In this document: in pieces, positions 1-11,400 of the stretch
Position numbering within the stretch: position 1 is the first letter of the stretch
Layout: each line of letters begins with the position of its first letter
From: Liolophura sinensis
Taxonomy: Eukaryota > Mollusca > Polyplacophora > Chitonida > Chitonidae
Direction: 5' to 3'
NCBI RefSeq assembly: GCF_032854445.1
Contig: NC_088307.1
Location: forward strand, 11,346,001 to 11,410,000
DNA length: 64,000 nt
Made by a program: the position numbers and the translations under genes
The notes under the pieces: model-generated
The model's database searches: none
Told to the model about the DNA's origin: nothing
The model's input: the letters and a program-made list of their open reading frames with translations, nothing else

Positions 1-463
1 AGACCACCGAAGCCGTCGCATGCTCAAGAACTTTTTACACCTCAATTCAGGGGTAGCATGAAATATTCAGTTCTGGCTGCAGTTCCAATGGTCTATTTTA
101 TATCCAGTTTGGCCCCTTGCTATTTGCAAATATAGCGGTCAGTTTTAATTTCGGTAATTAATGAACCTTGAAATGCCCATATTTCAGTTGACGGTTTGAT
201 TTATAAGGAAGTGTTTTTAGTGACCAGTTCTAGGGGCATACAGACGAATTTCCTACGCCCATCTTAGCTGGATGGTCTGCGTTATGTTGGGCAGACCATG
301 GTGGGATGGTGTTCGAATATTCGCACACCATTCGCGTAGGATACTGTCAGTATGCTCGTATCATGGAACCAATATGGGTGTAAGATTGCCCTTTGATTTT
401 ACGACATTAAAACAAATACATAGTAAGTATCAGTAATAAATATATGTAGCCTTTTGCTACAAC
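1..463. other. No gene seen; small foldback inside
   Basis: No coding exon, RNA gene or known repeat was recognised here. The only structure is a three-stem foldback at 252-340: a closing stem CCTACGC/GCGTAGG, an inner hairpin ATGGTCTGC (272-280) with GCAGACCAT (291-299), and a nearly perfect 26-bp palindrome at 306-331. Confidence 0.5.
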
Positions 464-737
464 AGTCATGATTTATTTATTTATCTGATTGGTGTTTTAC
501 GCCGTACTCAAGAATATTTCACTTATACAACGGTAGCCAGCATTACGGTGGGTGGAAATTGGTTAGAGCCCAGGGGAAACCCACGACCATCAGCAGGTTG
601 CCATCAGACCTTCCCACTTAAAGCCAGAGAGGAACCAGCATGAGCTGGACTTGAACTCACATCGACCGCATTGGCGAGAAGCTCCTGGGTCACTACACTG
701 GGCTAGCGTGCTAACCAATGCAGACACGGAGGCCCCA
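464..737 (-). repeat. SINE-A copy, near full length
   Basis: Read on the minus strand it has a tRNA-like head (GGTTAGCACGCTAGCC-type A-box region near 700-720 and a B-box-like GAGTTCAAGTCC around 650). A conserved core follows, then the tail motif TACGGCGTAAAACACCAATC and AAAT repeats. The same element recurs more than twenty times in the window in both orientations. It resembles the MetaSINE type of lophotrochozoans from memory. Confidence 0.85.
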
Positions 738-1211
738 TACAACAATCACGTGTTTAACGTATAAACAAATTTGTACAAGTGAAGCGGACGGAATACGGAC
801 AATGGAACACCATGAGACCATGGTCAACCCACCATACCCGGGCTGTGCAGCCAAGATAGCCGAAGGATATTTGCCTAGGATCCGGCCACAGTACTGCATG
901 TCTGTACCTCTAGTAATACCTAGTTATTCATGATGATCATCGAACATGACATGGAAATTATGTTGTAGAGTATGGGGTATTTTTTTAATCACTCACCTGG
1001 CATTTCACATTACAGTACCTCACCAAGCCACAGGCCATACACTTCTTCAGGGTCTCACTTCTGAAACACAATGCCAATTCGATTTCACATATGTACATTG
1101 TAATTTGTACCTTGATTCTTTGAAAAACTAAAAGTGATGTAAGACCGAAAAAACCCATTTATTTATTGGTACTCAGGTTTCAACAGCTATTCAACATCAT
1201 ACTCATGAATA
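738..1211. other. No gene seen
   Basis: Only short open frames occur, with no splice-supported exon and no recognised motif. Confidence 0.4.
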
Positions 1212-1585
1212 TTAAACTTGGAGTGAGTGAGTGAGTGCTTGGGGTTTAACATCATACTTAACAATTTTTCAGTAATATTACGATGAAGTAATCATTAAGA
1301 GTGCATGCTATGTGCCTCCTTGTTGCAGGACAGATTTCCACCATTCTTTTATCTAGTGCTGCTTCACTGAGATGACTTACCAAAGGTAAGTAAGGCGCCC
1401 CGCCCGAGCCATTATACTGATACAGGTCAACCAGTCATTACACTATTCCCTTCATGCTGAACGCCAAGCGAGGAAGTTACAACTTCCTCTTTTTAAAGCC
1501 TTAGGTGTGACTCGACCCAGAATTGACCCTGGATCTAACGCTCCCGAAGCAGATGCTCGACCAACTGTGCTACTGGGGCCGGTAT
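1212..1585 (-). repeat. SINE-B copy (tRNA-Pro-like head)
   Basis: On the minus strand this is a second SINE family. The head resembles a tRNA with an anticodon loop TTCGGGA (Pro CGG type). The body contains the paired motif GGAAGTTGTAACTTCC, and the 3' end reads AACCCCAAGC followed by ACTC repeats. This copy begins with the repeated gagt run at 1220-1237 (the complement of the tail). Confidence 0.85.
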
Positions 1586-1785
1586 ATTTAACCTGGAAGT
1601 CAGGTTTATGAAACTTAAGGGTCTCCTGATGTCAGGTATATTCAATATTGTTTCTGACCATACCTTGGTTTACACTAATCACAGAAGATGATAGCCCAAC
1701 AATAAAGGGCTCGAAATAATCATTATTAAACATTGACTATATAAACAATATATATAAAACCACAAGTAATTAAATTAAAATTAAT

Positions 1786-3010
1786 CTATGTTTTGTATGA
1801 AGACAATAGCATGGACTAAAACATGCACATTTCTTTGTATGAAGACAACAGCATGGACTAAAACATGCACATCCTTTGTATGAAGACAATGGCATGGACT
1901 AAAACATGCACATTTCTTTGTATGAAGACAATAGCATGGACAAAACATGCACATTTCTTTGTATTAAGACAATAACATGGACTAAAACATGCACATTTCT
2001 TTGTATGAAGACAATAGCATGGACTCAAACATGCACATTTCTTTGTATGAAGACAATAGCATGGACTAAAACATGCACATTTCTTTGTATGAAGACAATA
2101 GCATGGACTAAAACATGCATATCTCTTTGTATGATGACAATGGCGTGGACTAAAACACGCACATTTCTTTGTATGAAGACAATGGCATGGACTAAAATAT
2201 GCACATTTCTTTGTATGAAGACAATGGCATGGACTAAAACATGCATATCTCTTTGTATGAAGACAATGGAGTGGACTTAAACATGTATATCTCTTTGTAT
2301 GACGACAATGGCATGGACTAAAACATGCACATTTCTTTGTATGAAGACAATAGCATGGACAAAACATGCACATTTCTTTGTATTAAGACAATAACATGGA
2401 CTAAAACATGCACATTTCTTTGTATGAAGACAATAGCATGGACTAAAACATGCACATTTCTTTGTATGAAGACAATAGCATGGACTAAAACATGCACATT
2501 TCTTTGTATGAAGACAATAGCATGGACTAAAACATGCATATCTCTTTGTATGACGACAATGGCGTGGACTAAAACACGCACATTTCTTTGTATGAAGACA
2601 ATGGCATGGACTAAAATATGCACATTTCTTTGTATGAAGACAATGGCATGGACTAAAACATGCATATCTCTTTGTATGAAGACAATGGAGTGGACTTAAA
2701 CATGTATATCTCTTTGTATGACGACAATGGCATGGACTAAAACACGCACATTTCTTTGTATGAAGACAATGGCATGGACTAAAACATGTACATCTCTTTA
2801 TATGAAGACAACAGCATGGACAAAAATATGCACATCTCTTTGTATGAAGACAACAGTATGGACTAAAACATGCACATCTTTGTATGAAGACAATGGCATG
2901 GACTAAAACATGCACATCTCTTTGTATGAAGACAATGGCATGGACTAAAACATGCACATCCTTTGTATGAAGACAATAGCTTGGACTAAAACATGCACAT
3001 CTCTGTACGT
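1786..3010. repeat. 42-bp tandem array, about 29 units, 419-bp higher-order period
   Basis: The unit contains TTTGTATGAAGACAATAGC followed by ATGGACTAAAACATGCACAT. Units differ by point changes and 1-2 base indels. The blocks 1906-2280 and 2325-2699 are nearly identical, so ten units form a higher-order repeat of 419 bp. Long open frames on both strands are by-products of a period divisible by three. Confidence 0.95.
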
Positions 3011-5490
3011 CTTACAAACATGTGCATGTATAACCTATCGTGTAAAACAACACTCATGTGTTAATGCAGGGCACCCCACCTGTGCTGTTTGAAAATATCA
3101 TATTTTATATAATTAAAAAGCAAAGCATTTTAACTGACATCAACTGTTGATGGATATGACACCATTAATGTCAGGAATTTTCCCTACAGCGATGCACAAG
3201 GCTTGTTTCCTGTCATTGTCTCCGTCAATGAGATTAAAAATTTAGAAAGTTGTGCACGTTCTTGTCCATGCCATAACTGCGTTACTATTAAGATAATGAA
3301 CATTATAATTAGAAAGGATTTTCATTAGTTTTTAGTCTTAATACTGGCCTGAGTATTTTCATAAGTTGGTTCTTGTGCTGCGTAAAATAGGGACAAAGAT
3401 ACAGTCAATATATATAGAAACGTCTTCTGACAAATGCCACATCAGAATACCCTTGAATGTGGAACGGGGCAGAGCTCGGCAATTACCTACATCTGATTTT
3501 TAATGGACATAAAATTATCTGGGGTCCAGTTTTCGTGCCAAAGCTCGCATTAAATTGTGTGTAGTTCCCATACCTCTCTAAGCATGCCTCACACCTGCTT
3601 GTTCTCTGTGAGTGTAGTAATACGTGGACATAGGGCTCACAAGTCGCCAGAAGATCGCCTTCCTTCTTCGTCATTTTAAATGTCAAAATCTACCGCGCAG
3701 CACGCTGCACCAGTTTCGGTTTGTTAGGTGGTTCATGTGGGGATTCCCGGAATATGCAACCAATCAAAATACAAAATGACGAATGCCCCTTATACCATTG
3801 CTCAATGTAAGCCTAGCCATGTACGTGACGATCCAAAGAACGCTTTATTTGGGAACGATTGTAGGCCAAAATGGCGTTAAAAAGTTTGTGTGTGCTTGAA
3901 ACACAGCCAATATAAAAAGGAAAGAATTGGTTAAAAGACAAATAGCGATAAGTTATTGGTGTTTTTTCTTAAAGGATTAGCATTCCGATTTATTATATAT
4001 GTTTGTTAAATTGAGTGAAGTAGTAGGCCTATTGAAAAAGGGTATATTAATCTGAGTAACATGACACTTATAATCAGTAGATGATGAGGCTGGTTTTCTG
4101 TATTTTTTTTCGTCAACGCTCGGTAGTCTTCGCCGAATTACCTCATACAAGTACAAGCTTCACGAGCTGTCAGAGGTTCGCCGTTTAATTAGTTCAGTGT
4201 TTAAAGAAACGCTTACAATTGTCACAACGAGCATAGCGAATTTCTCCACGAAATGGTTTGGCTATTCTTGCATACATTTTGTGTAAAAGGGTCGTCGCGT
4301 AGAGCTGTTTCAAATTTCCACATGATTTGGTCTTCAGGGGGAGGCGTGGATTTACAGCGCAAGAAGGAAGGATTTTCTACCCACCGAAAACAGCCGTATC
4401 TGCTATCGCCATTTTTCAGCTGAAAGCTCCGACAGGAGTACAGTCCTCATCCTACCTGTATTTATATTGTACACGACTCTATTCGGAATGCCGAAAATAA
4501 CATGTACCTGCGTTGTCATCGCATATAGGTATGAATTTAGAATCCCGTGGGGAAGAGAATGATTTTTATTGTGAATCCCACAGAGGGAAAGAATAGTAAA
4601 GATATATTAAATAATAAAACAAACACTCGAAATACGCAGTGCAAAACAGGGTAAAGCTATAGCTTAACAGTCCGTATATTGCCAGTGCGGTTGGAAATGC
4701 CTGGACAAAGATCAAATTCGAAAATATCAGAATCTGAAGTCTGGCCAGAGATGACACTGTCATAAATCGTAACTTCAACGTCGTCCACTATCAGCTTCTG
4801 AGTAGCTAAAATCCATTTTTAGCTTTTCGTTTTAATACGAATCGCCAGGCTATTTCGGCCAGCTCGACTTGGGTTGACCACCTATGATATCTCCGTACGG
4901 GGGCGGCCGGCTGGAGATCGCCTAAAGCAGTAAATCCATTGTTTTGGTGGATTTAAAGTCATTATTACGTTTCTCAGACGCCCTGTCGGTAGCATACTGT
5001 TTAAATAGGTTATAATCTTTATAATGAAGGCCAGTAGCTAAATCTGGACACTAATCCTTTAATGGGCGCACTCTGGGATTTCAAAACTTGGCAACGGCTT
5101 CAGGAGAACAGGAATGGATTCGAACAGGTGGCCCCGTTGGTGAACGGCTTCTGCGCGGTGTTAACTGTGGCAGTGTTTATTCTCATGAGAAAACACTTGA
5201 AGCCAAACGTGAGAAGGTCTTGCCAATTAATGAAATGTACATGTACCTGTCGACGGTCCTGGGTTTCCCCAAGTGACTATAAACCCCACAGCACAGACAG
5301 ACAGCTGAATAAAACTCCACACAGGTCTGGTTCTGGCAAGAATATGTCGTTGTTAAAGATACGTATTTGGGTTGAGAGGATATCTACTGTTCGTTTAAAA
5401 AAATGTCTTCCTGTCTGACCGCAGCACGCGTGTTGAAATTATGATGGCATGTGTCATTATGATGACGTTAATAACATTTGTGCATAAGAT
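3011..5490. other. Gene-free stretch, nothing recognised
   Basis: Only short unsupported open frames occur (the longest is about 118 codons at 5062-5418). I see no splice-consistent exon set, RNA gene or repeat family shared with the rest of the window. Confidence 0.4.
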
Positions 5491-5501
5491 ACACATGTAT
5501 A

Positions 5502-5668
5502 TCTATACCGAAACGTCAATCACCGAATAAACCGAATAAATAAATATCACAACTTTTATTTATTCGGTGATGGATGTTTCGGTATAGATAGAATACCGTC
5601 ATCAAGCACGGCATCAGTACATGTATATAATGCCGTCAGTCAACGAATAAATAGAAGTTGTGACCCAT
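5502..5668. repeat. Compound foldback element
   Basis: Arm 5502-5531 pairs with 5559-5588 (28 of 30 bases) around a 27-base loop. A second arm, roughly 5545-5576, pairs with roughly 5632-5665 and shares the motif TTTATTTATTCGGTGA. The middle segment can therefore pair either way. This looks like a decayed non-autonomous inverted-repeat element. Confidence 0.7.
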
Positions 5669-5916
5669 ACATATTTTAACTTATCCAACCCAGTTTATAA
5701 ATGCCATTGACAGAAGTACATTCATGCAGTGCTGCTGATTGTGGCTGTGTCAATAACAAAAGCAATAGTGTATCTCTTGCAAATACAGCGAAGAAGTGTA
5801 TGTCCTTGTCTGTCGTGTCCGCTTGTTTCCTTGTGGTTTGCAGTACATTAATTCATTCGTATCACAATGGTGTTGCAATATGGCAAGTGCTGGTTGATTC
5901 ACATATGACCCCAGAT

Positions 5917-6285
5917 ATACGACCGGTCCGGATAGCACAGTTGGTAGAGCGTCCGCTTCGGGAGCGGTAGATCCAGGATCAAACCTGGGTTGGGTCACGA
6001 CTAAGACTTTAACAGAGGAAGTTGTAACTTCCTCGCTTGGCATTCAGCATGAAGGGGATAGTGCAACGACTGGTTGACCCGTATCAGTATAATGGCTCGG
6101 GCGGGGCGGCTTACTTGCCTTCGGTAAGTCGTCTCAGTGAAGCAGCACTAGATAAAAGAGCGGTGGAAATCCGTCCTGCTACAGGGAGGCACATTGCGCG
6201 TACATGCACCCTAAGGATTCCTTCGTCGTCATATGACTGAAAAATTGTTAAGTACGACGTTAAACCCCAAGCCACGACACTCCAC
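5917..6285 (+). repeat. SINE-B copy, full length, plus orientation
   Basis: The head starts near GGTCCGGATAGCACAGTTGG and carries CCGCTTCGGGAGCGG (anticodon arm, Pro CGG type). The body runs through GAAGTTGTAACTTCC, and the 3' part ends GACGTTAAACCCCAAGC near 6275. It is a retroposon, not a functional tRNA gene. Confidence 0.85.
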
Positions 6286-6866
6286 CAGCACTTTGACGTC
6301 AGATGAAGCTTTCCCAACCTTAAAGACGAAAATGAATGTGAGAATAGCTCTTTTCTACCCTTAGTTAAAGATTATACTTAAATATTGTCCTCAAATATTT
6401 CATCCTATTGGCGAAGAGAATGACAACAAAAGGTCATGTGACGTCATAAAGCCCCACCCCCCACCCCCGATAAAATTCAAACTCTTGAAATCCTTCAAAA
6501 CTCTTCGAACAATCTAAAAAGATAAATGATAAGCCTTACTTCACATTAAATTTTTATCTTTCTTGTACTTTAATTCATGCATGATTGTTTTAACAAAGGT
6601 TTTAAAAAGTGTTAAAATCCGGTGTCAGCGCATATACCCAAGAAATTTAAAGGACAACACTGGAACAAATGTATATGCGCATCGATAGTATCCCACAATG
6701 AGTTTGAAAAGCACATTTTTATTTTTGTGAGCTTGCATAACAGAGATATCCAGTTCAAATTAAGCAAAATAACACACATTGAGAAAAATCGAAAATCGCC
6801 ATGCTATCAGTTTTAACCAATTATGCGCGAGTTATTTCTACAATCTAAAAAGGCAGCTATTTCCGC

Positions 6867-6972
6867 TGACGTCACAGGATCCCAGTTTTGCCTTTCAGTC
6901 ACAGCGTGGGTTACGAGAGCAGCGACATTGTGTTTCCGGTTTCTCCAACATGGCGCATCCCAAGGCCTCGTA
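6867..6972 (+). promoter_or_regulatory. Candidate promoter with CRE and YY1-type motif
   Basis: A perfect CRE (TGACGTCA, 6867-6874) is followed 70 bases on by CCAACATGGCGC (6945-6956), a YY1-type AAnATGGCG motif. That motif also supplies an ATG. A short frame MAHPKAS runs from 6950 into a possible donor at 6970 (TC|gtaag). No continuation exon was found, so a real gene start here is only a possibility. Confidence 0.25.
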
Positions 6973-8211
6973 AGAATTCCAGATTGAAAGTTAGTTAAGT
7001 TATCAAGCAGAAACAATGGTCAGAAACAACAGCTATGACCTTTTAAGTCTGTTTCCATCCCTCTTTCGACAAAATTAAGATTAGATCAGTCGTTTTCTGT
7101 TTTAAGGAGAAGTCAAATACGTAGAACCAACAAACAAAAGATGTGAAAAGATGTTGGCCCGGTTAGCTGTTCCAACGTTTTCCTTAAACCGCATTATGGG
7201 AACGCTCATGCAGGCCGCTTCACTTCACTTCTGGAGTAAACTACACATGCACTGGGACAAAGCAGTTTGATTAGTTTGACTTGACAAAATTAAACGTGTT
7301 CAGTTATATGAACCGTCCAAATGGAGGCCTCAGACTAGCTTGCTATGTGTAAGCCCAAGTTTTCAATGTAGGTTTAAAATTTAAATAACTACCTGTAGGC
7401 TTATGTTAAAATATCTCAGAAATTAGCTGGTCGTTCCCCGCAGGGCATGCTATCAGGTATCCCGACATTTTCCTTTAAAAATTGACCGAGTTGTTACATC
7501 GTAGCTTTTCGCCCATGTTAGTGTGGTGTGACCGGGTAGGGTGTCTTCGTTATGCAGCTTCAGTGATGCAGCTCTATTATTGTCTTATAACTACAGAAGA
7601 CATTTTACCATCACTTAGACAACAAACTTTCTGTTAAAATCAGCAGATTAAGTTTTGAGAGTACCTTGGTGCAGAATAACCTGATATATAAATAAAGTGA
7701 TGTCTTCAATATTTATTTTGACTCAGCCTTTTGACTTCTATATAGCGGTTTATCGTAGTACTAGTCATTGTATATCTCCGAAGCCGGTCTTCTGAATAAA
7801 TATATAGTAGACGACGTTGTTCTCTGAGCACGCCTGCGTTCATGCATTTCGTACGGGTTAACTGTGCGCTGAAGTACGTCCCTGCCATGGGCCTATTCTA
7901 TACTAAGCTTAGTCAGCCCACATGCTGTGCGGTGCCCTATTGTAAGGCTCTTGAGTCGAGGATAAAGAGAAGAAAAGACTAAAAAGGGGTGGGAGAAGTT
8001 TTATTTGTGCCTATACAGTGAATATGTACATACAATAAAACGTCAGCGGACCGGTCTAGACGAGAGTCACAGGCACACACCCATTTCTACATATACTCGT
8101 TATACATGATGTAGCGAACCCAACAGGGCACAGGCTTGTTCCGTTGTTCAGGCTTGTATACATGGGTACAACTGTAAACGTATGCTTAAAACTCTTCTCA
8201 ACCAGACAGAA

Positions 8212-8221
8212 CACGTGACTC
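8212..8221 (+). promoter_or_regulatory. E-box CACGTGACTC upstream of the Ly6 gene
   Basis: CACGTGACTC lies about 215 bases before the start codon of the two-domain Ly6 gene. The same ten bases occur about 100 bases upstream of the start of the convergent minus-strand Ly6 gene (28636-28645, complement). CACGTGAC is a bHLH-zip (USF/MITF/TFEB-type) site; use here is inferred. Confidence 0.35.
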
Positions 8222-8433
8222 GCAAATTCCCGCTGAACAGCAATGCTTCAGTATTACAAATCTCGCGTGATAATGCGTGAAAAGTAGACAGTGCACCTAT
8301 CTCGAAAACTGACAGCTAGATTCGGAGAACGTTCTTGCATATAGACTGCAAATATAAGTATACCTTTTTTAAAGACTATGGGATTTTTGTGATTTGAACT
8401 GTACACGAGTGAATGACAATCTAACTAATCGCG

Positions 8434-11400
8434 ATGCCTGTCGGACTGCGAGGACTGTGTGCCTTAACTCTGTATTACTTGCTGATTGATTTAGCTACAG
8501 GTAAGCAGTGTGTGATAATAGATGTAATGGAGTCGCTAAATATTTCTCAATTCACCATCCTCCTTCTACTTCCAAACCCTACATCAGATGAAATTATCTT
8601 TGGTCGAATCATGGAGGTCCACCTCCATGACCTAAACAACAAGGGTTTTAAATATTTGTCGTAAATGGCGTTACCCATGCACCTTAGAGCGCTATATTCG
8701 ACGACGTGACTGACAAGGAAAGTTATGATTTATGAAATTTTGTATAGTATAAGACATATGCTGCGTGACATGTCGGTATAGACCAATGTCCCTCAAACAA
8801 ATATAGAAAAGCACAAATCTAACGTTCATGATCAGTTCATTACATATGTGGAAGGCGATTAATGTCAACTAGTTTTCATTTTCCTTTATTATACACCCTC
8901 AGCCAACGAACAACGGTTTTTTCCGGGCTCTGCCCAGTTTCCTCCCACCATAATGCTGGCCGATGTCGTATAAGTGAAATATCCTGGAGTACGGCGTAAA
9001 ACACAAATCAAATGAATAAATAAATAAATCAACCAACGATGAAATTATCGGTGAAGGATTCGACAGATCAAAAAAACGAAGAAATGAATTAAACAATTAT
9101 TTAATACATCAATCAGGCAAATCCCACGGATCAGCCCGTCCTTCAGTCAGTCCATCCCCGATCCATCCGTTCATCCTTTTATAACCATATTGAATTAGTC
9201 AGTCCATCCATCCTTCTTGTTTCAGTTAGTACAACCACCACCACGGCATCCACGACCAAGGAGACGGTATTCTACTGTTACGACTGTAACAGTGCTAATT
9301 CTGCGTGCCTGGGGAACGCAACGCTAGACCGTTCCCAAGAGGGACACGCCATCGTGGTGACGAACTGCACGGTGGGTCAGAGATGCTTCACGCGTGAGAA
9401 TAAACTCTCCAAAACTGACAGTGAGTCCTTTTAGGATTAACCATTCATGTATTTATAATGAGTAGATTAATTATTGATTTCTTTGTTTACTTAATTGATG
9501 TTTAATCCCATAGTCAAAAGTATTTTCACTTACACCATGGTTGTTTGTTTTATAGGTGTGTATGGAGGAAGTCGTGGAAACCATCGGCCTTTGGCAACGT
9601 GCTGATGGATTCTCCAAAAAAATAATATGTTAAATTTAACAGAAAGTCTGTTATCTCAGTGATGCGAGCTATGTATTCTGTTATTGCAGCAGATTCTGTT
9701 AAATATAACACAGAAGATTAACAGAGCATTATGTTGATTATGACAGAATACTGTGTTATAAGAACAGAATATATTCTATAGCATCAATCAGACAAAATAC
9801 TTTCTGTTAAATTTAACAGATTCATTTTTTGAGTGTACATTTGGGTCAGTGGATTAAGATAAGCATCAATTGTAAAGATTAATGGGCGAATGACGATGGA
9901 ACGAATTAGGCTTATAGAGAACAGGAATCAAAGCCGAACTTGAAATAAAATAAATGAAATATTGAGAATATATGAACGCATGGAGGAAACAATGACAAAA
10001 TAACAGAAAAGATCATCACTTCCATATATAGCGCATGATTCGCAAAGGTTTTGCATCTTTCGGGGTGGCATGGGGATGGGGAGGGGTACCTCCACTGTTT
10101 TCTCAGGTATGAGCATGGAAAAACGGTATTCTTGATTAAGTCGGGCTAAATTGAATTAGGCTAAAATTAAATCTTTTATGTACCGTTAATTAATTCATGG
10201 TAAATTAGTCTTTCAGTTATTCGCTACATTAGTCTTACATTTAGAGATGTTGAGTTTTAGGAACCAATACCTGTAGTTAGGTGATTCCTTGAGGGTCGGG
10301 CCCTTGCCTACGGTTAGCTGTGATAGTCCATCTGCCTCCCCACTGGTCCAGACCTGTGCAGTTTTGAATGTGAATTTGAGGTCGCAGGCTATAATACAGC
10401 TCTCACCGGTTTGAGTACTGGGACTGTAAATCTCTCAATGTTTCTCACGCTGGTAACTGCATGCGTAATTGTTTACTCCGGGTGCTCTAGTTTCCTCAAA
10501 CCTTAAAACTGACCGCCGTCGTATAACTAAAAAAATTTTAATAAAACAAAATAAAACTGTAAACTTAAACTATAAATCTACTCTTTCTTCATTTTATTTC
10601 TTTAATTTTTTTTTCTTGCTGCAGACATTTATCGAGGATGCACAAAGATAATAGGCGGTAACCTCCCTGTTCCCCTCCCTGACGACGGTTGCTATGACTA
10701 CAACGGAGACAATTTCTGTATATGTAGCGGGGACAGGTGTAATATAAAGCCAATAGGTAAGCTTTCTATCGACACGTATCCCACACAGTATGCACACAGC
10801 GGGCCAATGTAGGCCCACTGCCGTGAGTTACATCCGCCAAATGTGGGTGTACCACAGCAGCCCAACGTACTTTGGCACGAAGGCCTAATGTTGGCACCCA
10901 CGTCGGTTCTTGGTTAGCCCAAGAGAATAGCCCAGCGTCGGGTCGAAGCTGGCCCGTTGCACTTACTTAAAGCAGAATACAGCGGGCCAATACGTTGTCT
11001 TTATTGCTTATGGATAGTAGGTTGTACCGGGATATCAACAGACCAGTGTCGGTCCTTGGTCGACCCAGTGTATACAATTTTAAGGAGTACAGCGGCCCAT
11101 TGCTGGGCTGAGGTTAGCTAATTAAGGATAACTAGCATCCCACTGTTATTCTTCACAAATGTTACCGTTGCAATTGGCTCACAGACTTCAACTGACCATA
11201 GTTGCCAGTCCCAAATCAGTACACCCCTTGTAAAATGTTATCCCATCGGAGTAATCGGTAAAACAATGTTGATATTCATCAGGTCAGAATAAATAAGCTC
11301 TATATAGTGTACATTAGGAATAATAAGTTAGATATTAGCACTTCCGGTGTTTAAAAGCAAAACAATCATTTGTGAAGAATAACTTTGAAGTTAATTATTA

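Larger units (their letters stand above)
6286..8433. other. Gene-free upstream region of the plus-strand Ly6 gene
   Basis: Apart from the CRE/YY1 cluster near 6.87-6.97 kb and an E-box at 8212, nothing recognisable was seen. Open frames are short and unsupported. Confidence 0.4.

Noticed and set aside
1858-2957. Cys/His-rich open frames up to 226 codons on both strands
   Set aside because: A 42-bp repeat unit is open in several frames. No signal, splice site or independent conservation supports a protein.
1786-3010. CRISPR-like array
   Set aside because: The units are contiguous with no unique spacers, and the genome is animal.
5062-5418. 118-codon plus-strand frame
   Set aside because: No recognisable domain, no splice-consistent partner exons and ordinary composition; chance open frame.
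5935-6000. tRNA-Pro gene
   Set aside because: The tRNA-like sequence is the head of a repeated SINE with the same body in several places.
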